From NCBI GenBank assembly GCA_016204125.1, contig JACQLI010000011.1, positions 1-5,634 of the forward strand: a DNA stretch of 5,634 nt, given 5' to 3'. The notes under the pieces were generated by a model. The model was given only the letters and a program-made list of their open reading frames with translations, was not told the DNA's origin and made no database searches. Position numbers and translations under genes: made by a program. Source of the DNA: Candidatus Omnitrophota bacterium (GTDB lineage Bacteria; Omnitrophota; Omnitrophia; Omnitrophales; JACQLI01). Below are positions 1 to 5,634 of the stretch, in pieces; the first letter of the stretch is position 1; the number at the start of each line of letters is the position of its first letter.

Positions 1-1831
1 GTATTTGTCGGGCGCTTAGAGCCTGATTTTTCCTCAGAAACTCTTCGACGGCTCCTTCAGAATAACCTCGGAGCTGTTTCGGCGCTTTGCCCGATTTTGC
101 CAGGGCAATAGCCTCCACAAACTTTCCTTTGGTGAAGAAGGTGACCACTTCCACCTCTTCACCAGACGGGTCGTAGAGGCCGATCAAATCCATCTTGCGC
201 CTGCCTTCTACTTGGGGTTTTTCTTTCTTTGTGAGGCCGATCCGTTTTTGTAAGGACTCCTCAATCTCAATACCCTTGATGACACGGACCTCGTCGATTC
301 CGCCCTCGAAGAATTTCCGAATGCAGAGCTGAGTTTGACTGGCAGGGAGACGAGTGTTGATCCAGGAAACGGTGACCCCTTCCGAACGAGCAAGGGTTCG
401 ATAAGTCTCGATTCGAATCTGATCCAAGGTTCCAATCTTTCCATTTTCGCGCTCCACTTCCACCACGCAAAGATACGGGTTGTAGTAAATCTCGGTTGTC
501 CGTTTGGTAGGAATGCCATAACCATCGGCATCGGACTGGCCATAGACATGGTTGCAGACGTTCTCCTTGGAGGTCATGATGGCCTCCATTTCATCAGGTG
601 TTAGGTTTTTAAGAATGAGGCGGTCATCGAAATCCCTTTTGAGGAGAAAGAGATTGGTCAGCTTCATAGTCTCTATGAATTTATCTTCACCGACCATGAT
701 TCTTGGATCAATGAGGGAGCGTGCATCGTTATTCTCGATCATCTGCGCGATGATCTGCTGATATTGAGTAGGATTCACACGACTGTCGTGGATCCCCTTT
801 CGGAAGTCATCGACCGAATCGAAAGACTCAATAAGGTTAACGATGTCGGGCGTAAAAGCAACGTTTTCCAGCGGTTCGTTGACAAGGAGCGGAATGAGGT
901 GAGGATAAATTTCCGCAATGTTGGTTCGCATGTAGAACTGGTTTTCCGAAATGATTACTTCATGAGTTCCTGCATTCACAAAAACCCAGTCATCTGAATG
1001 GAGCTTGCACTGAGGATTTGCCTCTACAAGACCATAGCCTTGAGTGGATTTGCCTGTCCCCGTTGGCGCGATAAGAACGATGCCCTTTTTTTCACCTTTC
1101 CCATTGGCGTATTCCACTCCGCCCGCATGCATTGAAATCCAGACATCCTTGGGGTTGGTAATTTCTCCACGACCATTGAGTTTTGCTTTTCGGGTCAAAA
1201 TCTCTTCGAGAGGTCCTAAGGATGACTTCGATTTGAGCTGACCATAATAATTGGTATTAAGACTCGCAAAAGAGGCCTCCGCAGCGCAATAAATCGTGGA
1301 AGGAGCAAAAAGAGCTATCTCGCGCTGTTCTTCACGCGAGAATTTCTCGATGTCTCGCAGCTTTTCATCTTTAAATGCATTGCGGTATTTCTTATTTTCG
1401 AGATCCTTTAAGAAATTGGCAAGTGATCGATCCAATTCCTCCTCGCTATGAATTCCTCTCAAAATCTTCATCGCTTCACGGTCTTTGATTCCACCGATAA
1501 CGTAACTTCGTACGTGAACTTGGGCATCAGGACTTGCGTGCTTCCAGTTCCGCACGAAAAACTCATGCATATGCTCGTCGTTACCGAGATATTCGACCAC
1601 CCATTTGCCAATGAGCGCTTTATGCCTCTTGATGCGAGGGTCTTGCAAAAAATTTTGAAGGAGGGGCTCAATGGATTGTTTCCACTCGTTTCGGGAAATA
1701 ATCCTTTCGTTGCGTGTCCTTCCGACAAGGTTTGTTTTTACGTTGTGGACGTGCATTTTGGGACGGGTGACAGTAAGGTTAGAAACCTTGTTTGTGAAGA
1801 CCTTTTTCTCTAAGGAAGGTAGATTGTCCAT
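1..1831 (-). CDS. Divergent PEP carboxykinase-like P-loop protein, 3' end outside the window
   Basis: I translated one stop-free frame from ATG at 1831 to the left edge: 610 codons, C-terminus missing. PEP-carboxykinase-like landmarks occur in order (numbered from 1831): GRTRNER near residue 37, resembling GRSPKD; YGQLKSK at 196-202, resembling YGGEMKK; MHAGG with H235, resembling MHCSAN; the P-loop APTGTGKST at 255-263 with K261; HSDD with D280 and D281; MRTN with R302; and INTR at 492-495, resembling VNTG. I infer an ATP- or GTP-dependent phosphotransferase of the PEPCK/HPr-kinase fold. The substrate is unknown, and true PEPCK activity is doubtful because each motif is altered. ATP-type PEPCKs are about 540 residues, so this protein is longer. 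The start is uncertain: ATG 1831 overlaps ribE by 53 bases, ATG 1756 follows its stop by 22 bases, and neither has a clear ribosome binding site. I used 1831 because it leaves more protein ahead of the GRTRNER motif. No signal peptide or membrane segment is evident, so it is probably cytoplasmic. Confidence 0.8.
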   Translation of the reverse strand, partial: MDNLPSLEKKVFTNKVSNLTVTRPKMHVHNVKTNLVGRTRNERIISRNEWKQSIEPLLQNFLQDPRIKRHKALIGKWVVEYLGNDEHMHEFFVRNWKHASPDAQVHVRSYVIGGIKDREAMKILRGIHSEEELDRSLANFLKDLENKKYRNAFKDEKLRDIEKFSREEQREIALFAPSTIYCAAEASFASLNTNYYGQLKSKSSLGPLEEILTRKAKLNGRGEITNPKDVWISMHAGGVEYANGKGEKKGIVLIAPTGTGKSTQGYGLVEANPQCKLHSDDWVFVNAGTHEVIISENQFYMRTNIAEIYPHLIPLLVNEPLENVAFTPDIVNLIESFDSVDDFRKGIHDSRVNPTQYQQIIAQMIENNDARSLIDPRIMVGEDKFIETMKLTNLFLLKRDFDDRLILKNLTPDEMEAIMTSKENVCNHVYGQSDADGYGIPTKRTTEIYYNPYLCVVEVERENGKIGTLDQIRIETYRTLARSEGVTVSWINTRLPASQTQLCIRKFFEGGIDEVRVIKGIEIEESLQKRIGLTKKEKPQVEGRRKMDLIGLYDPSGEEVEVVTFFTKGKFVEAIALAKSGKAPKQLRGYSEGAVEEFLRKNQALSARQI

Positions 1832-2414
1832 TCTTTAAGAAACGCTCAACTAACTTTGCGAAGAAATCGACTTCAAGATTGACTGAATCGCCTGACCGCT
1901 TCCATTGGAGGGTAGTAACCCGATAGGTATGAGGGGTCACGCCAACCACGAAATGACGATTTTGCACTTCCTGAATGGTAAAACTAATGCCATCGATTGC
2001 GATAGAACCCTTGCTAACGAGGGGACGAATTATATCGGTCGGAGCCCCGATTTGCAAGCGGAAATTCTCGTCCCGACGCTCTATCTTCTTGATGAAACCG
2101 ACCCCGTCCACATGGCCTGTCACCCAATGCCCTCCCAGCCTATCCCCCAATCTAAGAGACCTCTCCATATTGACTCTTTGTCCAACTCTAAGCTTTCCCA
2201 AGGTAGTCGAACGAAGGGTTTCGGGAATAACATCCGCAGAAAATTGTTTTCCTCTAAATGCACGTACGGTAAGACAAACCCCATCTAGAGCTACACTTTC
2301 TCCGAGGCGAAAGGGAGAGCTTTTGCCAATTATCTCAAACATTAAACGAATCTGACGAGGCAGTTTTTGTCTTTTCTTCAGTACCGCCTGATTCCCGATA
2401 ATCCCTGTAAACAT
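1779..2414 (-). CDS. ribE: Riboflavin synthase alpha chain
   Basis: This enzyme catalyses the last pathway step: two 6,7-dimethyl-8-ribityllumazine molecules dismutate to riboflavin and the pyrimidine precursor. The 211-residue protein starts with the family signature MFTGII and contains two homologous lumazine-binding barrels. Barrel 1 (about 1-92) has GESVALDGVCLTV at 38-50, including C47, and PETLRSTTL at 63-71. Barrel 2 (about 93-190) has GGHWVTGHVDGVG at 93-105, SIAIDGISFTI at 135-145, TPHTYRVTTL at 158-167 and NLEVDFFAK at 177-185. Phe2, Cys47, His100 and Asp181 correspond to residues regarded as active-site residues in E. coli riboflavin synthase (from memory). GTG at 2423 is an alternative start forming a GTGA overlap with ribD. 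ATG 2414 was chosen because the family begins at MFTG. Oddities are Gly7 where Glu or Gln is usual and a basic tail of about 20 residues after the usual end, part of which overlaps the next gene if that starts at 1831. The symbol follows Bacillus usage; E. coli calls it ribC. Confidence 0.96.
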   Translation of the reverse strand: MFTGIIGNQAVLKKRQKLPRQIRLMFEIIGKSSPFRLGESVALDGVCLTVRAFRGKQFSADVIPETLRSTTLGKLRVGQRVNMERSLRLGDRLGGHWVTGHVDGVGFIKKIERRDENFRLQIGAPTDIIRPLVSKGSIAIDGISFTIQEVQNRHFVVGVTPHTYRVTTLQWKRSGDSVNLEVDFFAKLVERFLKNGQSTFLREKGLHKQGF

Positions 2415-2419
2415 ATGAA

Positions 2420-3508
2420 TCACGTTCTCCTTGGCCTAGCTTCAAAAACCCAATCTTCTCCCAACAAGTAGGACTTTTCCCACGTTAAGGGCAAGGCCTT
2501 CTGAACTCGATCCACTCCTTTTCCTTCAACAGAAGTCTTAGCATCTCGTCCACCCATAATCTTGGGAGCTACAATCCATATGAAGCGATCAACCAGCCCC
2601 GTCTCGATCAAACTCCACGCCAGTTCTCCCCCTCCCTCAACAAGAAGATGATTCACTCCCAGTATTGCAAGCTTCTTCAAGAGAGAATCGATCTCAAGCC
2701 TTCCTCCTTTTTCTGCTACAGGTAGTAGAATGCGGTTCTTTTGCTGAAGCTTGCCGAGATTTCTTCTTAATTTCTTTTCGGAAGTTGCTACAAACGTAAG
2801 CTGGGATCCGCGAAAGATACGCGCCTTGGCTGACAGTTCAAGATGGGGATCGATAACAACCCTCCAGGGTTTCTGGTTACGTGAAAGACCTTGCAATCTC
2901 GGATTATCCTGTAAAGCTGTGTTTTTTCCTACCAGGATCGCGTCAACCTCTTCTCGTAAACGATGAACAAATAACCGAGACTCCTTCGATGAAATCCATC
3001 TCGACTGACCTCTCGATGTTGCAATCTTTCCGTCAAGCGACTGAGCCATCTTAAGAGTTATGTAAGGATAACCTGTCTGCATCCTTTTAAAAAATGTTCT
3101 GTTCTGCTCTGTCACTTCTTTGGCAAGGATTCCTGTTCGAATGCGGATTCCTGCTCGTCTTAATTTCTGGATCCCTTTTTTATGATTTAAAGGATTGGGG
3201 TCCAAAGAGCCGATGACAACAGATGTTACGTGACTTGAAATCACCTGATCAACACAAGGAGGGGTTTTTCCCCAACTCGAGCACGGCTCAAGAGTTACGT
3301 AAAGGGTCGCCCCTTTAGATTGACCGTTTGCTTTGTCAAGAGCAACCACCTCCGCATGAGGTCCTCCGTAAAAAGGATGGTAACCTTCAGAGACAATTTT
3401 TCCTTTTTTTACAACGAGTGCCCCTACTAGCGGATTGGGACTTGTTAAATTCTTCCCTTTCCAGGCAAGCTCAATCGCTTTTTTCATCCACCCTTCATCT
3501 TGGATCAT
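2420..3508 (-). CDS. ribD: Bifunctional pyrimidine deaminase/reductase RibD
   Basis: RibD performs the second and third steps of the pyrimidine branch: zinc-dependent deamination of the diaminopyrimidinone phosphate, then NADPH-dependent reduction of the ribosyl side chain. The 362-residue length is normal for the two-domain enzyme. The deaminase domain (about 1-145) shows SPNPLVGALVV at 23-33, the zinc and proton-relay motif HAEV (H51, E53), and EPCSSWGKTPPC at 74-85 giving zinc ligands C76 and C85; DPNP follows at 103-106. The reductase domain (about 147-358) shows LKMAQSLDGKIAT at 152-164, WISS at 171-174, DAILVGKNT at 189-197, DNPRL at 201-205, and LLVEGGGELA at 288-297 with APKIMGG at 314-320. 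The usual His two residues after the first zinc Cys (PCSH) is Ser78 here. Its ATG overlaps the nusB stop as ATGA, implying translational coupling. The start fits the family, with a short lead before the first helix. Confidence 0.97.
   Translation of the reverse strand: MIQDEGWMKKAIELAWKGKNLTSPNPLVGALVVKKGKIVSEGYHPFYGGPHAEVVALDKANGQSKGATLYVTLEPCSSWGKTPPCVDQVISSHVTSVVIGSLDPNPLNHKKGIQKLRRAGIRIRTGILAKEVTEQNRTFFKRMQTGYPYITLKMAQSLDGKIATSRGQSRWISSKESRLFVHRLREEVDAILVGKNTALQDNPRLQGLSRNQKPWRVVIDPHLELSAKARIFRGSQLTFVATSEKKLRRNLGKLQQKNRILLPVAEKGGRLEIDSLLKKLAILGVNHLLVEGGGELAWSLIETGLVDRFIWIVAPKIMGGRDAKTSVEGKGVDRVQKALPLTWEKSYLLGEDWVFEARPRRT
2426..2432 (-). promoter_or_regulatory. Shine-Dalgarno-like AAGGAGA for ribE
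   Basis: AAGGAGA on the minus strand lies inside the last codons of ribD. It ends 11 bases before the ATG at 2414 and only 2 bases before the GTG at 2423. The GTG spacing is too short and the ATG spacing slightly long, so together with the MFTG family start it favours ATG 2414. It is the best ribosome binding site in the window, but it is also coding sequence, so a chance match is possible. Confidence 0.5.
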
Positions 3509-3924
3509 GTTTCTTTCCGACGCGGTTCGGTATGGTTGATCTTGTCGAGAATACCATTCACAAATTTGCCTGATTCTTCTTGAGAAAATTTCTTGGCAAT
3601 GTTTACGGCCTCGTTAATAACAACCTTGGGAGGTATATCCTCGAGATAAAGAAGCTCATAAGTGGAGAAACGCAGGATATTCCGATCGATAACGGCCATG
3701 CGGTGAAGTTCCCAATGTTCTGCATATTTGGATAAAAGATGATCGATTTCTTCTAGATGACGGAGGGTGCCGCGGACAATTTTTTCAGTGTATTCAAGAA
3801 CTTCGGGAGGGGCGGGGTTCGTCTCCCAAAAGGAACTCAGAAACGTATCGTCCGATTCGGGATTAAGTTCCCGTTTGTATAGAATCTGTAGGGCAAATTC
3901 TCGAGCTAAAGTACGCTTACGCAT
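3505..3924 (-). CDS. nusB: Transcription antitermination factor NusB
   Basis: NusB is a small all-helical RNA-binding protein. With NusE (ribosomal protein S10) it binds boxA RNA and supports antitermination and rRNA maturation. The 139-residue length is typical. The N-terminus RKRTLAREFALQILYKRE (residues 2-19) matches the family pattern RxxARxxALQxLY. The C-terminal half has the conserved run IDRNILRFSTYELLY, then IPPKVVINEAVNIAKKFS and FVNGILDKI near the end. It starts 29 bases after the ribH stop. The bases before its ATG are pyrimidine-rich and show no Shine-Dalgarno sequence, so its translation probably depends on coupling or an unstructured leader. Its TGA overlaps the ribD ATG. nusB next to ribH is a recurrent bacterial arrangement; it probably reflects co-expression of housekeeping genes rather than a role in riboflavin synthesis. 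Confidence 0.96.
   Translation of the reverse strand: MRKRTLAREFALQILYKRELNPESDDTFLSSFWETNPAPPEVLEYTEKIVRGTLRHLEEIDHLLSKYAEHWELHRMAVIDRNILRFSTYELLYLEDIPPKVVINEAVNIAKKFSQEESGKFVNGILDKINHTEPRRKET
3513..3518 (-). promoter_or_regulatory. Possible ribosome binding site GGAAAG for ribD
   Basis: GGAAAG on the minus strand lies within the last nusB codons, 4 bases before the ribD ATG at 3508. It is a partial match to the Shine-Dalgarno consensus at short spacing. With the ATGA stop-start overlap, reinitiation by ribosomes finishing nusB is likely to contribute as well. Confidence 0.4.
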
Positions 3925-3953
3925 ATGTAAAAGAACGAGGTGATGCTGATCGT

Positions 3954-4421
3954 TTAAGAAAGAATCGCGTTTAAATTGGCTATTTCGATAGCTGCCAGCG
4001 CTGTTTGTGCTCCTTTATTACCCAATTTGAGACCCGCTCTATCAATTGCTTGCTCCAAGTTCTCTGCCGTAATGATTCCGCTTGCCACAGGAATGCCCGT
4101 TTCAAGTGCAGCCTGCGAAATCCCACGAATCGACTCGTTGGCCACACATTCAAAGTGTAGGGTGTCGCCACGAAGAATACAACCTAATGCAATGACTCCG
4201 TCAAAACGTTTTTTCTTCGCCAATTTCTTCACAAAAAAAGGAATCTCGAGCGCTCCAGGAACCCATACGACTTCAATGTTTTTTTCAGATACCCCATGTT
4301 CCAAGAGTGTTTCCCGTGCACTATCAAGAAGCCGTCTCGTGATGAAATGATTAAACTTCGAGATAACGATTCCGAATTTTTTTCGACGGGCATCCATCAG
4401 AGCCCGTCGCCTGCGATTCAT
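3954..4421 (-). CDS. ribH: 6,7-dimethyl-8-ribityllumazine synthase
   Basis: Lumazine synthase joins the pyrimidine from the RibA/RibD branch with 3,4-dihydroxy-2-butanone 4-phosphate from RibB. The 155-residue product has the normal length. It shows FGIVISKFNHFI at 16-27 (Phe23 stacks on the substrate in known enzymes), VPGALEIP at 54-61, GCILRGDTLHFECVANES at 80-97 with His89 as the likely catalytic base, ASGIITAEN at 113-121, and DRAGLKLGNKG at 127-137 with phosphate-binding Arg128. The frame is open upstream to an ATG at 4544 inside ribBA, but starting there would add 41 unrelated residues. ATG 4421, 4 bases after the ribBA stop, puts Phe23/Asn24 where the family has them. ATG 4397 (147 residues) is a second option. 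No good ribosome binding site precedes 4421, so coupling to ribBA is likely. The Arg-rich start (NRRRRALMDARRKK) is unusual. Members assemble into pentamers or 60-subunit capsids; which applies here cannot be seen. Confidence 0.96.
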   Translation of the reverse strand: MNRRRRALMDARRKKFGIVISKFNHFITRRLLDSARETLLEHGVSEKNIEVVWVPGALEIPFFVKKLAKKKRFDGVIALGCILRGDTLHFECVANESIRGISQAALETGIPVASGIITAENLEQAIDRAGLKLGNKGAQTALAAIEIANLNAILS

Positions 4422-4425
4422 GGGA

Positions 4426-5622
4426 TTAAAACTTAAGGAAATGGCCAAGTTTCTCTTTCTTGGTCTTGAGATACTTGGCGTTGTGTGTATGAGCGGGGGT
4501 GGAAAGTGAAATTCTTTCAACAACCCGAAGACCATGTCCCTCAAGACCGATGATCTTTCTTGGATTATTCGTGATCAGTCGAAGCTCTGTAAGACCTAAA
4601 TCCCTTAAAATCTGAGCGCCTGTGCCATATTCACGCAGGTCAGGCTTAAATCCTAACTTCTCATTAGCCTCTACGGTATCGAGACCTTTATCTTGGAGCT
4701 CATAGGCCTTGAGTTTATTGGCTAAGCCTATTCCCCTACCTTCTTGACGCATATAGACAATCACTCCACGACCTTCCTTCTCAATTGCTTCCATGGCCGC
4801 AAAAAGCTGATCCTGGCAGTCACAGCGAAGCGACCCTAGCACATCTCCTGTGAAACATTCTGAGTGGACACGAACGAGCGTAGGTCGACCGTCAATTTCA
4901 CCTTTGATCAAGACCGCATGCTCCCTTCCATCCACTAGCGAACGGTAGAGTTTAAGCTTCCATTCACCAAAAGCCGTTGGGATGGTAGCTTCTGTTATCT
5001 TCTCAATCACACGATCAAATTGTCTACGATATTCAATAAGACTCTTAATTGTCCCAATCTTGAGATTATGTTTTTTTGCAAACTTGAGGAGGTCACTCGT
5101 ACGGGCCATGGTTCCATCATCATTCACTATTTCGCAGATCACACCTGCGGGCTCAAGACCTGCCAGCCTGCAAAGATCAACTGCGGCCTCCGTATGACCC
5201 GCTCGGATCAACACTCCCCCCTTTTTTGCCTTGAGAGGAAAGACGTGGCCGGGAGTGACCAAGTCAGATGGTCCTCTCATGGAATCAGCTAATACCTCAA
5301 TTGTCCTTGCGCGATCTACAGCAGAAATTCCTGTGGTGACTCCCAAACGGGCGTCAACCGAAAGAGTAAAGGCGGTACGCATAGGATCGGATGATGAATC
5401 AGTCATCTCCTTCAAACCCAAGGCTTCGATTCTTTCTTCGGCAAGAGGCACACAGATCAAGCCGCGACCCTCCTTCATCATGAAGTTCACTTTTTCAGAA
5501 GTGACAAATTGTGCCGCAAAAATAAGGTCACCCTCGTTTTCGCGGGACTCGTCATCCGTCATGATGACAATTCGCCCCTCACGAATCTCTTCGACAATCT
5601 CTTTAATGGAGTGGAATGACAT
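4426..5622 (-). CDS. ribBA: Bifunctional RibBA: DHBP synthase and GTP cyclohydrolase II
   Basis: This 398-residue fusion supplies both entry points of riboflavin synthesis. The RibB half (about 1-200) converts ribulose 5-phosphate to 3,4-dihydroxy-2-butanone 4-phosphate and formate. It shows the acidic metal-binding loop DDESRENEGDL at 23-33, GVTTGISAVDRA at 94-105, TPGHVFPL at 123-130, RAGHTEAAVDL at 140-150 and ICEIVNDDGTMAR at 162-174. The RibA half (about 205-398) opens the GTP ring. It has zinc ligands C256, C267 and C269 in SECFTGDVLGSLRCDC, RQEGRGIGL at 292-300, DTVEAN at 315-320, DLREYGTGAQIL at 328-339 (Arg330 fits the nucleophile position) and ITNNPRKI plus GLEGHGL near 350-366. No key residue is missing in either half, so both activities are expected. 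It is the first visible gene of the cluster. Only 12 bases precede the ATG, and they hold no obvious ribosome binding site. The start fits the family, with about 22 residues before the acidic loop. Confidence 0.97.
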   Translation of the reverse strand: MSFHSIKEIVEEIREGRIVIMTDDESRENEGDLIFAAQFVTSEKVNFMMKEGRGLICVPLAEERIEALGLKEMTDSSSDPMRTAFTLSVDARLGVTTGISAVDRARTIEVLADSMRGPSDLVTPGHVFPLKAKKGGVLIRAGHTEAAVDLCRLAGLEPAGVICEIVNDDGTMARTSDLLKFAKKHNLKIGTIKSLIEYRRQFDRVIEKITEATIPTAFGEWKLKLYRSLVDGREHAVLIKGEIDGRPTLVRVHSECFTGDVLGSLRCDCQDQLFAAMEAIEKEGRGVIVYMRQEGRGIGLANKLKAYELQDKGLDTVEANEKLGFKPDLREYGTGAQILRDLGLTELRLITNNPRKIIGLEGHGLRVVERISLSTPAHTHNAKYLKTKKEKLGHFLKF

Positions 5623-5634
5623 AGTTCAATTTAA

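Larger units (their letters stand above)
1..5622 (-). other. Putative riboflavin operon: ribBA-ribH-nusB-ribD-ribE-PEPCK-like gene
   Basis: All six genes share one strand with junctions of +4, +29, -4, +5 and either -53 or +22 bases. No inverted repeat followed by a T-run was noticed between them. This supports one transcript entering from the right edge. The riboflavin genes cover every dedicated step except dephosphorylation of the RibD product, which in bacteria is done by unlinked haloacid-dehalogenase-type phosphatases. Membership of the last gene in the transcript is inferred from spacing only. Confidence 0.75.

Noticed and set aside
208..549. Minus-strand 113-codon frame inside the left-hand gene
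   Set aside because: Its composition is rich in Ser, Arg and Pro with no motif, and it overlaps in another frame the part of the PEPCK-like gene that encodes the C-terminal region. It is a shadow frame.
1468..1728. Minus-strand 86-codon frame upstream of position 1468
   Set aside because: It is a different frame inside the PEPCK-like gene, whose own frame is open across the whole region and carries the family landmarks. The 86-residue product shows no recognisable motif.
1448..1813. Plus-strand 121-codon frame spanning the junction of ribE and the left-hand gene
   Set aside because: It is antisense to two minus-strand coding frames, has no ribosome binding site or recognised domain, and is best explained as a shadow.
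1..1831. Reading the left-hand gene as an AAA+ type serine kinase such as PrkA
   Set aside because: The Asp-Asp motif directly after the P-loop, the MHAGG segment before it and the INTR segment fit the PEPCK/HPr-kinase fold better than AAA+ Walker B, sensor and arginine-finger motifs, which I did not find.
1905..2355. Two overlapping plus-strand frames of about 127 codons
   Set aside because: Both lie antisense to ribE, whose two-barrel protein is clearly the real product.
4422..4544. Longer ribH start at ATG 4544, overlapping ribBA by 119 bases
   Set aside because: The extra 41 residues are simply the ribBA 3' end read in another frame and match nothing in lumazine synthases. ATG 4421 gives the normal family length.
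5623..5634. FMN riboswitch or promoter upstream of ribBA
   Set aside because: Only 12 bases remain before the window edge, too few to hold or recognise either element. Absence here says nothing about the genome.

Overview
The window is a compact, one-direction bacterial gene cluster on the minus strand. It encodes a nearly complete riboflavin (vitamin B2) pathway with the transcription factor gene nusB inside it, followed by a large divergent gene that runs off the left edge. Reading in the direction of transcription, from the right end to the left, the order is ribBA, ribH, nusB, ribD, ribE and a large open reading frame resembling PEP carboxykinase. There is no gene-free stretch longer than about 30 bases between genes, and no tRNA, rRNA, mobile element, CRISPR array or repeat was seen.

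How the genes work together: RibBA makes both branch precursors, 2,5-diamino-6-ribosylamino-pyrimidinone phosphate from GTP (RibA half) and 3,4-dihydroxy-2-butanone 4-phosphate from ribulose 5-phosphate (RibB half). RibD deaminates and reduces the pyrimidine. An unlinked phosphatase, not found here, must remove its phosphate. RibH condenses the two branches to 6,7-dimethyl-8-ribityllumazine, and RibE dismutates two lumazines to riboflavin. NusB is a transcription antitermination and rRNA processing factor; its position beside ribH is a common bacterial arrangement. Gene joints are tight: 4 bases between ribBA and ribH, 29 between ribH and nusB, an ATGA overlap between nusB and ribD, and a GTGA or 5-base junction between ribD and ribE. 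This points to one polycistronic, partly translationally coupled transcript. Only 12 bases lie upstream of ribBA, so any promoter or FMN riboswitch is outside the window.

The left 1.8 kb is one uninterrupted minus-strand reading frame of at least 585 to 610 codons. It is open at the window edge. The protein carries a P-loop, a following Asp-Asp motif and several other landmarks in the same order as in PEP carboxykinases, but every motif has diverged. It is the least conventional part of the window.

Organism: a bacterium of moderate GC content, with mixed codon use and weak or absent Shine-Dalgarno sequences at several genes. The gene order and the NusB N-terminus would suit a member of the PVC/Omnitrophota-type lineages, but this is a low-confidence guess from memory, not a measured placement.
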